From: Mycogone perniciosa
Lineage: Eukaryota; Ascomycota; Sordariomycetes; Hypocreales; Hypocreaceae
Reading direction: 5' to 3'
NCBI GenBank assembly: GCA_025331125.1
Contig: JAOALB010000081.1
Coordinates: forward strand, 62,001 to 126,000
DNA length: 64,000 nucleotides
This document shows positions 11,249 to 22,667 of the stretch, piece by piece. The stretch's first letter is position 1; each line of letters begins with the position of its first letter. The notes below the pieces were generated by a model that had not been told where the DNA came from, ran no database searches, and saw only the letters and a program-made list of their open reading frames with translations. The translations under genes and the position numbers were made by a program.

Positions 11249-12342
11249 CTCCAGGCTCGAGTTGACCGAGGATGTAGAATGAGGTGCTAGACAGGCACAG
11301 GCCGGGACGGGAAATAATAGATATCGTCCCTCGTTTTGTCCATATACTCCCTTAACGAACTTACGCGTCCGGCAGCTGCTTCTCTCAGTTGGATTCGTGG
11401 CTCAACTCAGCCATGTGACAGACAAGACGGTGTAGATGCACGAATACGGGTTTGAAAGCCCGACCGATAAGAGGCTGAGGCTGATGGAATGCAAGGCGCA
11501 GACGGCGGCAACTATATCTGGCTGTAGACTTGGCAATCCACCACTTCCTTGATGCATAAAGCAAAACGGTCTGAACACGAGAAATGTTGTAATGATGGAC
11601 ATGCAACAAAGAGAATGGATCTGAGACTCGTAATGCCGTATAAATACAGTGAGTATTGGGATTTGGGACGGAGCCGGAGGCCTGTTGGTCGGGCTGCAGA
11701 CGGTCTCCGAAGCGCAGGGTTGGTTTTAACTTTTTAGACTATCTAGATGCAAAGTACTACTCCGTACTGTTCATATTCATGCGGAATAGGCATTCCAATG
11801 TCTCCCGGATTTAAGTAAATTCTATTGCAGCGCATTCTCTTAACTCCTCCCGCGATAATGTCCAGACAATCCCGCCGCATCCGCACGGAGAGCAGAAATA
11901 GATAGCCACACGCACCCGGCATTAGGGTGCACTCGTAGGGCGGTATTGGGCGATCCTTCAGGGCAGCTGTCAGCCCCGCATTCGAAGCCCCAAGCCGTCA
12001 CAGCACCCGTGGACGCCTAAACCACAGCGCTAGCCGCCTAAAACTCGGCGCCTATCGCTAGGCACCTAAACATTTCGCAATCAACCTCTACGGGTCAACG
12101 GGGCCTGCATTCTTCCGCACCGGCCCGCATCTCACCTCCGCCGCTTCGCCGAACCACCAAGCAACAAGCTCCGTAGTCTTGATCATCAATCAATCACCCT
12201 TTCACCACGAAGCCCTCACCTCTCTGCGTGCGACTCCCAAGGTTCACTCACATACGCACTGCCCTTGGCATAAGCGTCCTCTTGCAAGCAACGCATCTCA
12301 AGCACACATCCCAAGTGCAAAACACACAGCCTACACGCAACA
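11249..12342. other. Divergent intergenic region IML2/SEM1
   Basis: About 1.1 kb between two divergent genes, so it should carry both promoters. It contains one TACTCCGTA site near 11758 and a cluster of CCTAAA-ended repeats at 12012-12070. No gene recognised. Confidence 0.6.
12012..12070 (+). promoter_or_regulatory. Repeated GCCTAAA-type motif upstream of SEM1
   Basis: Two 15-bp copies, CGCTAGCCGCCTAAA (12028-12042) and CGCTAGGCACCTAAA (12056-12070), differ at two positions and are 28 bp apart. A shorter GACGCCTAAAC copy lies at 12012-12022. They end about 270 bp before the SEM1 start codon. A shared factor-binding site is possible but inferred only from the repetition and location. Confidence 0.35.
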
Positions 12343-12855
12343 ATGGCGTCAGAACCCAAGCTCTCTATCGAGACAGAACAGCCCACCACCGAGCAACAAA
12401 AGCCCGAGCAGAAGGCCGCCGCCCTTGGCGAGGACGACGAATTCGAAGACTTCCCCGTCGACGGTACGCCCACCTCTGCTCTCTTCTCCCTCCTCTCTCT
12501 CGTGCACGACGACCGCGCACGGGCGAGAAGCACGTTCTTTCCAAAGAGTTGATGAGCTAACCAATTCTTGACTACAATGAATAGACTGGCCAGCCGACCA
12601 AACCGAGGCCGCTCAGCGCAGTGGCGAGACAAAGCACTTATGGGAGGAGAGCTGGGACGACGATGACACGAGCGATGACTTTTCGGCACAGTTGAAGTGG
12701 GTGTTACCCCCCTTCCCTCTCCATCATACACATACGCTTCATTCGATGGCCTCCTACGCCTTTCTAGTGCCCTTACAGTCACTTGTTTGCAACACGGATG
12801 CTGACATATCAATAGGGAGGAGCTAAAGAAGGTCGAGGCGGCGAAGCGCAGATGA
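12343..12855 (+). CDS. SEM1: 26S proteasome subunit Sem1/Dss1
   Basis: Three exons, 12343-12463, 12585-12696 and 12816-12855, give 90 aa. The introns are 121 and 119 nt, long for this window, with GCTAAC and GCTGAC branch sites, and both junctions keep phase. The product is very acidic. It has the two hallmark blocks DDEFEDFPVDDW (residues about 32-43) and HLWEESWDDDDTSDDFSAQL, followed by a basic end EELKKVEAAKRR. Sem1/Dss1 is a small disordered protein of the proteasome lid that also joins TREX-2 and other PCI complexes. The tiny last exon makes it easy to miss automatically. It converges with PGK, 329 bp away. Confidence 0.95.
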
Positions 12856-13184
12856 GGATCATGACGAGCAAAACCTGGGAAGACCAGAAACAGTCACGGA
12901 CTTAGCCTAAACGCTGTCAATATAGATTCGAACGAACGATTAATGAACTCCATCACGCAGTGCACTTGGTTTCTCTGCTGGCATCTGTTGAGCTCCAGAG
13001 AAATACCACATTGCCGTAATTCACTACCCAATGTTTTTACAGCTTTTTTATTTCAAAGTTGCCCTCGTACTAGTATATGTAGGTTCTTTTTTGGCTATAG
13101 ACGGGATCCTCCGGGCCGGCCTTTATATCATATCCTCCGTCATCAATTGGTTCATTTTGCCATTTTCAATCCAAAGGACGTGAT
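12856..13184. other. Convergent 3' intergenic region
   Basis: 329 bp between the stop codons of SEM1 and PGK. It should hold both 3' UTRs and polyadenylation signals. Nothing else seen. Confidence 0.6.
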
Positions 13185-14712
13185 TTACTTACTCGACAGA
13201 GCAGTCACGCCTGGAAGCTCCTTGCCCTCGAGCAACTCCAAGCTGGCACCACCGCCAGTCGAGACGTGGCTCAGCTGCTCCTCAACGCCATACTTGGCTG
13301 CGACGGTAGCGGTGTCACCACCACCAATGATGACAATCTTGCCGTTCTTGCAGCCCTCAACGGCGGCGTCAAGGGTAGCCTTGGTTCCGGCGGCGAACTT
13401 TTCGAACTCAAAGACACCAGCAGGGCCGTTCCACAGGATCGTCTTGGCCTCGGCAATGGCCTCCTTGTACAGCTCAATGGACTTCTCACCACAGTCCAGG
13501 CCCATCCAACCATCGGGAATACCCTCCGCATCAGTGGCGGTGCCAGTGTTGGCGTCCTTGTCGAACTTGTCGGCAGTGATGTAGTCTACCGGCAGCACCA
13601 GCTTAACGTTCTTCTCCTTGGCCTTCTGCACCAGCTTAGGGACAGTCTCGGCACCGGCCTTGTCAAAGAGAGAGTCGCCGATAGGGACGTTGTTCAAGAC
13701 CTTCTTGAAAGTGAAAGCCATGCCACCGCAGATGATAAGGGTGTTGACCTTGTCGAGCAGGTTGTCGATAAGCTGGATCTTGTCGGAGACCTTGGCGCCA
13801 CCGAGAATGGCCAGGAAGGGTCGCTGGGGAGACTCGAGCGCCTGGGCGAAGTAGTCAAGTTCCTTCTTCATGAGGAAACCAGCAGCCTTCTGGGGCAGGT
13901 CGACACCGACCATGGAGGAGTGAGCACGGTGAGCGGTACCAAAGGCATCGTCTAACGGGTAGCAAGGTCAGACTTCATTCGCACATTTAACGGGCGGGGA
14001 ATTTCAGGGGAAGGCACATGAGCAACTTACTGACGTAGACATCGCCCAGGGCAGTCAGGCCCTTGCGGAACTCCTCAACCTTGATCTTGTTGCCGTCCTT
14101 GTCCTTGGTGCTGCCCTCCTCCTCAATGTGGAAGCGAAGGTTCTCGAGGAGGATAACAGCACCGCTCTCGGCCTTGTTGACGATGGCCTCGACCTCAGGG
14201 CCAACGCAGTCGGGGGCAAAGGTGACAGACTTGCCCAGCAGTTTCTCGAGCACAGAGACAACAGGCTGGAGGGAGTACTTGGGGTTGACAGCGCCGTCGG
14301 GGCGACCAAGGTGGGACATCAGAATGACAGCCTTGGCACCATTGTCGAGGGCATGCTTGATGGTAGGGATAGCGCCGACAATGCGCTGGGGGTTGGTGAT
14401 GTTCTTGTTCGCGTCAAGAGGGACGTTGAAGTCGACCTAGATGCAGGGTAGTGTACCTTGTTAGCCAGAGAACAGCAGCCTGATCCATCACCCTACGACT
14501 CAATTGCGACTTCAGATGCAGATGATATCCATGATATCCATGACAATGTCGTTCCCATATCAAGACTGTTGAACCATGCCGATAAAGACATCATGCAAGC
14601 AATCTTCCCCTCCATAACACTCCATAGCGGGGCAGTCCAAACTCACCCGGATCAGGACCCTCTTGTCCTTGACGTCGACGTCAGTAATCGAAAGCTTGCT
14701 AGACAGAGACAT
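13185..14712 (-). CDS. pgkA: Phosphoglycerate kinase
   Basis: Three exons, 14647-14712, 14031-14436 and 13185-13951, give 412 aa, the usual size for a fungal PGK. It makes ATP and 3-phosphoglycerate from 1,3-bisphosphoglycerate in cytosolic glycolysis. Visible signatures are VLIRVDFNVPLD across the first junction, ILMSHLGRPDG (substrate-binding HLGRP), DAFGTAHRAHSSMVG, FLAILGGAKVSDKI and the nucleotide-site block GGGDTATVAAKYG. The end, GGGASLELLEGKELPGV, matches PGK C-termini. The first intron (14437-14646) is 210 nt, about three times the local norm; the second is 79 nt. GC-rich third positions fit high expression. Confidence 0.98.
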
Positions 14713-15486
14713 CTTGTTCAATGATCGGTGAAAGAGTGGGTAGAATACTCGAGCTCGTAGGAACAATGTTGGTGGAATGATGGCCTCCGTCAATTTGATG
14801 GAGAAGAAAAGGGAAAAGCACGCAGAAGTTTAGTATGGAGGGGAGGTGGGGTTGCGCGATAGGAGAGTTGTTGAGATAATAGCTGTTGTAATACGGAGTA
14901 CATAGCAGCTCTTTGGTGGGGTAAGTACTTCAGTCCAGCTTGTTTTTCCACCAGAGTGACGTGAGGCCAAGGCCTACGCCTACGAAAACATCTCGCCAAA
15001 TACTCTTCAGCCTCCAGCTTCTGGCGATATAATGGGAGTTTTATAGGGCTATGTGTCATTCCATAAAGCTTTATCTCGCTCTATTCAGAACTGCAGAGTC
15101 ACGAGGTAAATCGCATGTTCTGCACATGCTAGTAGCGCACTACGTCATAGGCCAAAACCGGAACAGTTTAGGTCAGCTTTGTTGATGGATAAATGGCATG
15201 ATAATAGAACGACAGCCAAATTCCGAGACTATAAAAGTACAACAACAGAGAAACCCAAAAGAGAGATGGAGAGAGGGAAGAGAGAGAGAGAAAATAACCC
15301 GTAATTGCTCCAAACGCCATACTGTGCAAATCCCAGGAAATAGCATCGCGATACTTCCGAGATGAGTGCATGTTAACCTACCAAAGGAACTACGCTCCAA
15401 TGCTCCATAAGCCATTCCATGAGTTCAAACCCGGTCGTAGCCTTATATGACATGCAGAAACCGTCTTGTTGCGGCTCAGCATTGAT
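14713..15486. other. PGK promoter region and Sym1-family 3' flank
   Basis: About 770 bp between two minus-strand genes. It should contain the PGK promoter. It has one TACGGAGTA site at 14892-14900 and a GAGA-rich purine tract near 15262-15295. No gene recognised. Confidence 0.5.
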
Positions 15487-16559
15487 CTAATCGGAGGCAT
15501 TGGTGAGTGAGAGATACGCAGTCCAGGCAATACCAATCGTCGAAACAAATGGCTAGCACTCGAAATTAGCACACCGGAATACATCGGAGGGGGTTACAAC
15601 TGATTTCGCTTACCAGCTGGAACTGCACTGGCATCAAGCGAAAGTTGACGATCTGCACCGCAGGCCACACAGCGTAGTTTGCCTTGAGCGTAGGCACATA
15701 CATGTCCCGCAGCTTGCTGGTAACAGCGCGACGACCACCGCCCTCAGCAATTGTCATGACAGTGAAGAACATGCCCACACCAAACGGCGCAAAGATGAGC
15801 TGGTCAAAGGCAACCCGCTTCATGGCGGGGCTAAATGCGCTGGTCTTGCTCATGGGGAAAATCTTCTCCAGGAACTTGAACCACTTGAACTGCACTGGCG
15901 CCATGCAAAAACCATAGGCCATGAAGCGTGTAAGTCGCTCGAAGTCGAATGGCGGGGGCAGAGCCTTGGAGTCGGGGATGAGGTCTCGATCGTTGAAGGG
16001 GTTCTTTCGGTCGAGCTCGTGGATCTCGATGGCGAATTCATCGTCCTTTGTAATGCCGCCCGGCTTGCGGAGCGCTCGCTGTCGCACAGCGGTAATGGTC
16101 TGGGCAACGGTGTCTGCGACGCCACCAAGGATAGCGTTGGTGACCATCATGGTCATGACTGCGTGGATCATATGTCAGCCGAATTGACGGAGAGGTGGTG
16201 TGTGCTCGTAGGGATCGGTTTGGGGAGACGTACGTGGTCGTTCATCGTAGTACGAATTGAATCGCGCCGTCAACCTGGCAATGAGAGCCATCTCGATGAG
16301 GAAGATGACGGTATGGAGCAGCGGCTGTTCGGAGCAAAACGTTCAGTTAACCATTGAAGTTCATCATTGCCTCGCATTCTGAAGTTGCACAGAGCCAACG
16401 GCGTTGGCAAGGGGACCAGAAGACTGCGATTCCAGTAGCGCCGTCTGCCGTCCGACAAAAGGAATGCAGTCGCAGGCTCGCGAAACTTACCAAGCGTCCA
16501 TAGATGTATTTGCTATTGACGGCACGGACAAACCGTCGGCTGTTGAGTTCCCAAGTCAT
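15487..16559 (-). CDS. Mpv17/PMP22 (Sym1-like) membrane protein
   Basis: Four exons, 16491-16559, 16234-16324, 15614-16158 and 15487-15552, give 256 aa. The introns are 166, 75 and 61 nt and all junctions keep phase. The family signature spans exons: LLHTVIFLIEM, then TNAILGGVADTVAQTI, then FMAYGFCMAPVQFKWFKFL, KRVAFDQLIFAPFG and the closing VNFRLMPVQFQLPFVSTIG and AWTAYLSLTN. Mpv17/Sym1/PMP22 proteins are four-helix proteins of the mitochondrial inner or peroxisomal membrane, thought to form channels. The target organelle cannot be told from sequence. A charged insert at residues about 70-115 is longer than in yeast Sym1. Confidence 0.93.
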
Positions 16560-17639
16560 GATGGCGGTTTAGAAGGCGAAGCCACAGGGGTTTTTCAGGG
16601 GCTCTTGTCCTTCTCGATGCCTCCGTCAACTGGCCAAGTGGACCTTGGACCGCGATGGCTAAAACTGATGACGACACTCGTTCGGCTTTGCACCAACGAA
16701 AATCTCCGGTTCGCTTGTTGGCCACAGATACGGGACGCTGATCAGTGACGTCGCCAACCGTACAAAGAAAAATCGCTGTTGGTAGCTTTTGATAGGAGTG
16801 AAAAAAAATTGGGATTTCAAGGCGAAGGGCTGAGGGAAATAAAGAAATCAGATGGAGGATGGATGGATGGACAACATGACATGTTGGCACGTCTCGGGGC
16901 AGTACAGGCGCCGCGCCGAACTCTAAGGGCTGTTCCTCTCAATCAGGGGGCTCCTTTGAGATGGAACACGTAATACTGCGAAGATCATTAGCAAGCTGTT
17001 TCATATGGTATTCATCGGATTCATCACCTGAGACATGAGCCGACAAGGCCTGCTTGCTCTATATTTTTATTCTACTCTATAATTAATACTTATGAAACAC
17101 ATACAAGTAGTCAAAATTCGAAGAAAAATCTAAGGTGGAATGACAATAACCACATTGACAACATAGGTGGAATGAGTCGAATTCCCATACTCATTATATC
17201 AGCGCGCCAATTCAAGATCGCGCAAGGCTTTAATGGGATGTTAGGTACTCTGTTAAGCACGTGCGTGTATTCCGTATTGATTGATTGATTGATATACCAT
17301 TAACGTCCTATGGCAAAGGCCACCAATCCCAGTAGGGCAAAAGGACGTGCTATGCTAGGTCTAACTACAGTATTACTAATAAACACACAAGCTCCCCTAT
17401 ATAGCATTTTATCGCCTCAGCGGGCATAGTCTTCCAGCTCCACTCCCGTCAGCGGGTCGAGGAGGCGCGCGAATCTCGCGTAGTGTATCAGGTGACCGAG
17501 GTCGACCCCAGGGGCTAGCCCTGTCGATTTATGGGCGACTCGGAGGCGAAGCCGCAAGTAAATCCCTTATAGGGTAAAAGTGAGACAAAGGAAAGAATTG
17601 AACGATTGGTATTAGAGTTTTGTGTTGCGGTTGGTCGGG
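16560..17639. other. Intergenic plus presumed LINE 3' flank
   Basis: No gene. The left part should be the promoter of the Sym1-family gene. An ATTG tetranucleotide run lies at 17276-17293. The stretch 17400-17640 is GC-rich compared with its surroundings and continues the LINE relic, so it is probably its 3' untranslated part. Confidence 0.45.
17276..17293. repeat. ATTG tetranucleotide run
   Basis: About four and a half ATTG units, downstream of the LINE coding remnant when read on the minus strand. Simple-repeat tails are common at LINE 3' ends, so it could mark the end of the element. Confidence 0.6.
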
Positions 17640-18590
17640 CTTCCTAGTGGCGCGGGCATATTCTGGTAAAGAAACCAGAGGCCCGCGCTGTTTGAAGGAA
17701 GTGGTTGTAGCCGGTCCCCAGCAAATAGAAGGTCGGTTCGCGGATTGAGGGGGCCAGTCCCTGTCGTTGTGTCTTGCTGATCTTCCTGCAATAGAAGATG
17801 TGGTTGTATGCTTTCTTCCTGCCGCAATTGCAGTTTATCGTCGCGTCTTCATGCCGGAAGCGCTCGTGATACTGCGCGAAGTCCCCGTGCCGGGACCTAG
17901 CGGCTAAGAGATGGTGGAGTTCTCCCCGTGGAATCGTCAGTTCCTCGGGGCATTTTAAGTCGGCTGATAGCTCGAATGGGCGATATGTATCAGGCATATT
18001 CTTCTCCCACCAGCTCTTGAAGCTGGACCTCGGCCTCGACTTAGCTTCGCGTCAAAGGAAAGCGAGTATAGGTGTTGCGTTGGGTGGCATTGGTTGTTCG
18101 CAGCCTAATTTTGCTAATTGGTCTGCAGCTTCGTTGCCCTGTATCCCCTGGTGGCCAGGGTACCACTGTACATATATATTTTCGTCATGTGTATTCTTGA
18201 GTCTCTGGAATTCGATAAAGACTTGTTGTAAAGAGTCTGAGGGTATGCCTTCTAGGCAGTGTATTGCGGCTGTATTATCCAGGCAGACAGTAATATCCCC
18301 TGTATTGTTATTGTCGGCTAGGGCAGCTTTGAGTCCTTCCAATGCCCCAGCTGCCTCGCCGTCGAATACCTCTGCTGGGCCAAGTCGGCCATATCCGTTT
18401 GCGATTTCTCTGCCGTCTCGCCATATTGAGAAGCCATAGCCAACGGCTCCTGTGGCGAGGCGTGAGCCGTCTGTGAATACTACTGTATCCCAGGGGGCTA
18501 CTGTGGCCATCCAGTTGTTGAATTCTTTAGCAGCTTTGGCCTTGCTGCCTGGGAAGAGGGTTTGAGCACGTGCGTGTACACGTGACACAA
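17640..18590 (-). mobile_element. 5'-truncated Tad/I-type LINE relic (RNase H and C-terminal part)
   Basis: Minus-strand reading from 18588 gives an RNase H domain with the four acidic sites in order: VVFTDGSR, FDGEAAGALEGL, VCLDNTAAI and GNEAADQLAK, plus YPGHQGIQGNE. After LAFL an in-frame TGA interrupts the frame, which then continues REAKSRPRSSFKSWWEKNMP to a Cys-His zinc-knuckle-like end, CNCGRKKAYNHIFYC, and a stop near 17644. This order is typical of the C-terminus of ORF2 in fungal Tad-like non-LTR retrotransposons. Endonuclease and reverse transcriptase are absent, as expected from 5' truncation at insertion. The copy is dead. Confidence 0.85.
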
Positions 18591-21500
18591 ATTTTCTTTA
18601 TAGGGTAGCCATCCCCGGAGAGTCCAGCAGACCATCAAGACTGCGAATCGTGCACCTATGCCTTGATATTAGAGTGTCTTTACAGCTGGCAGAACGGGTT
18701 TTAACGACGATATTAGTGAGCCATCCTTATTACGAATACAGGCTTTATATATCTCACTTGTGGTTTCCGAATTCTCCAATCATTATCTCTTTACAGGGTA
18801 GCGAAACTGCGAGCATTTCCATTTCAGTACTCCGTAGTATATAGTTAGGTACTAAGTATTAACAACCTTAACTTGACCTACAAGAAAGTCCGATTCTTAA
18901 TAAACACGCCACTAGTTTCCAAATCTTCCAAACTCATACGATCTATATTATATCTTATGAATTACCTCCGCGCGGTAGGGGTATTTCTGAGGAGGAAGGT
19001 TGGCAAATGGCTTTTTTGTCTTTGTCAGGCTTTCAAGTTCCACTCTGCCCGGAGATACCGTTCCACTTCGGACTCAATACATGCATAAATCCGATACGAG
19101 TATGGTGAGATGATCTGCCAACAGGGTTCTAGTTCAACGAAACGTGGGCAATTAACAAAAGCAGGCTATGGATGGTCTCCTATATCTCTGCCATCTTTTA
19201 ACTCCACACTGCTGTTGCTCCTATCATCCTAGCTAGTATCTGCCCTCTCGGGCGCTACGGCATTGATATCAAGCTGGTACCCTTGTTATATCTCCTACAG
19301 TTGCATCCGTCCCTTTCAACTCTGCTGCATGGGCCGTTGAACTGTTGACGGTGATGCATGTAGCCATGTGCCGGGGCGATCGTCAGACTCGGATGATCCG
19401 GATTTCAGAATCTCGTATCACCAAGGACACCAGACTTGAAGCAATCGCTTATTCACAAGATATGTTCCCCTTAGAATCTGTTAAAAGCACCAATGTTTCC
19501 TCCTAGCCCCAAGGGGGGTTTCAATTATACCATTGTCTTAAGCAGGATTGGTTTTATGAATACTCCGTAGTTCGCCTCGAAATAATAGGCCATGGAAATT
19601 ATTGCGTGATGTGCAATCGTATTCGCTTGATGCCTACTATGGCCCACTTGACGTCAGCACTAATCGAAATACAACCCAGTCAAAGCTAGAATCTTGCACA
19701 TGTGCGCTTTACTGCTTACACATTAGGACTATCCAGTTTACGTTCACGGCAGTGGGATCTGTTGGGGCCAGATGTGTTAGCAATGAGATTTTATTGGGTT
19801 GCTCTTTTACGTCAAGTGTTACTATTCAGACCAGTCGATTTTGCCCTTTAGACAGAATATATGGCGCTTTATAGGTTTTTAGTATAGTTCTCTCAATTGA
19901 AGCTATCTAGGAACTAGGCGACCGTGAAGCTGCCTCCTTCATCATAGGGACTTGTGCTTTGGATACAGCCCTGGCGAAAAGACGGGACAAAAGACATGAT
20001 AGCCGAATAAGATCATGCGATATACTACATGGGACACGAACAACAGTGAATCAGTCCATTGCTCTCCACAAAATGATAGCGCTACACTATCAATTGCCGA
20101 CGGAGAATATTATCAAATTACTACCTAGAATGGAATCATCTTCACCTCTCTCCACTTCGATAGGCCGAAGGATCATAATGCTACGTACTTAAGAGGCCGG
20201 GTCCTGTCATCTCACCCAATCGGATCCTTCACTACGTAGATTTTGAATACTATGTCATTCATACTATGTGTATATCTGTATGATCACCGTGCTAGGGAAG
20301 CTTCATCAGGTAAATTAGACAAGGCCAATCTTACTAGTAATCACATTGCCGGCTATCGAGCCTTAGTAACGGATCCAATTTCGACAGACTATAATACGGT
20401 AATACAGTAGCTTCCCGATTATGGCGGGCACTACCCCGTACAATGTCTTTATTTGATCTTCGCAAGTCAGATCAATAGAGACACCTACGTTCTAACCAAT
20501 TGCTTTCGGCCTGGACCAAACAAGACACTTGTAAAGAAGTCGACGGCCAGATAAAGAAGTTCCTTTAACTATCTACCAAGCGCGGGATCCGATTGGGAGG
20601 CTTGGGCGGTAACGCCCGAAGCTACTGAAGAGGTAATCTTACAAATTTGAAGCCCCCAGCCTCCTCAAGTATTACTGCCAAGTACCTAGTACTTTACTTG
20701 GCGAGGGTTAGGCTTGTCGATTTTCAGCTATACCTCGATTAGAAAAACAGGCATAGATGGCGACGCAAACTGCAACGCCTCATAAAACGAAAAGGTCGCG
20801 GATCCAACTACCTTTAGGGATACTATACGAGTAACTGAAAGTGCAGATATTGGAAATTAGAGATGAATGGCCAATATAGTATACTACTATTGTTGGGTAT
20901 TTGCTGCCAAATCTGGGTCGTCGCTAGCCTCCCATTTAGAGTGAGGGCTAACAGAATACTAGTACCAGACCTACCTATCATGACATAGTAATGTTATTCA
21001 GTCTATATCTTCAGACTATCCAAATTGCGTTTTAGTTGCTGTCCGTGCACGGAAACCCTGTGTTTGTACTCTGTAACTCACCTGTCATATCTCTACGAGT
21101 ACTCCGTAATTTGCGGCCGGTATCGCTTAATGGTATCAGGCTTACTCCGTAAGTGATAGGCTTGTCGCGCTATCGCCAAAGTAAGGAGAGTTCTGATCGG
21201 GTATAAACCTCTCGGTATTACCTATAAGGTCGCCGGGTGTTTTTAGCACGAGAAAAGGTACCATTAGAAGTATGGTAAAGCTTACCAGAGTATAGTAAAG
21301 CTGATAAGGGCTCTGTCAGATTGCCCAGTGACTTTAGTCGGTTACCAATCCCTTACCAAAAAGAGGGTCTAGCCTCATAGGCACATAATAAATACGCTTT
21401 ACTAGTACTACTACTACTCGTATTCCGTAAAATACGAGTATCCCCAGGTAACTATACTCTGTACGCGGAAGTGTCAGCACGTGCCAGGACCCTATCTTCC

Positions 21501-22667
21501 AAGTACGTAATAGAGGTGGACTCAATTCCCTAATACTACATACTCCGTTCTACTAATAGTATTTGATTGCAACAAATGTTTGCATAGGAGGGATCCAGTC
21601 AGGGAACTGGACCTAGGACTTCATAGTGCTGACATGCGTCAAAACGATGGCGTTCACATGTACATGATACAAGGATCACAAAGGTTAGTGCAATACAAGA
21701 CCTATAGTATCCCTATTTTCTATACTCCGTAGAAATATTCTTTTGTTTTATTGGTTAATCAAAATGAGAATTTGGGTCTTATACTGAATTAAACTTTGTG
21801 ATCCTTTGCGGTATGTATTAAGGGTTAGGTATTGGATGCTCGGTCCGAACCCTTTGCACTTTTAGACTCAAACCAGCGAGGGTGAGTTGAGATCAGTAAA
21901 CCACTGTCTGTGGGGCTAGATGCCCACAAGGTGTTTAGTAATAATATTCCACGGGAATACTACTCTGTATTTCGGTCTAGTCAGGATACTACCCCAGCTG
22001 GTGATGATCTTCCTCGCCTAAATAAATCTGTATTGGTAGTAGTAGGGATGTTTTCATGGTCCCAACCAACCGTATATTTGCCACCTTCCACTTATAGCAA
22101 AGCCAAATACAAGGAATTTCTCATCCCTGCTTCGATCAAATAGAGTAGTGAGAAGCTTTCTCAGATAAAGCATCATAGCTTCAGAGGTAGGTTACTGTGA
22201 ATAGGCACAAGAGACGAGGCGAACAGCCAATTGGTGACTGCCGGTATGAATTCAGTTGTTTTGGCCGACATTTGATAGGAAAGCAGTGCTGGCCAAACAT
22301 TGGTTAATACTTCGAAGAATAAGTGCCAATCCATATAGTACTACTATCTTCTTGATGTACTCGTACTCCAGATATCAATCACCCTGGAGGGATGTAAGTG
22401 GAGCCTGATATTTAGTCTTTCTATTGTCTAGCATTTCCGGGCAACAAAGGATGCGCTACTGCATTAGTATGGATAGACTCAATGTCTACATTGAGAGAAG
22501 CCTATCCACGTGGGAGAATATCCCTAGTTGGAGCCTGTGACTGTGAATGGCATCTCTACTGTAAAATAGTAAGGCATATAAATATCAAACAACCTTCTTG
22601 TCCTATGCCTCACTTCACTCAGCACATTCAAGCACTTCAGCCTTTCTCCACGAGATCTAACTTCATC
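18591..22667. other. Gene-poor, AT-richer 4-kb stretch
   Basis: No frame longer than about 90 codons has coding character, and I recognise no RNA gene. TACTCCGTA-type sites cluster here, near 18828, 19561, 21100, 21143, 21541 and 21723. A short repeated segment with GGTAAAGCTTACC or TAGTAAAGCT lies at 21272-21303. The stretch follows the LINE relic and precedes the secreted-protein gene, so it looks like accessory or degraded repeat DNA. Confidence 0.5.

Noticed and set aside
12216..12812. 198-aa open frame on the minus strand
   Set aside because: Antisense to SEM1 exons and introns; the SEM1 model explains the region fully.
13266..13955. 229-aa open frame on the plus strand
   Set aside because: Antisense to the third PGK exon; no domain.
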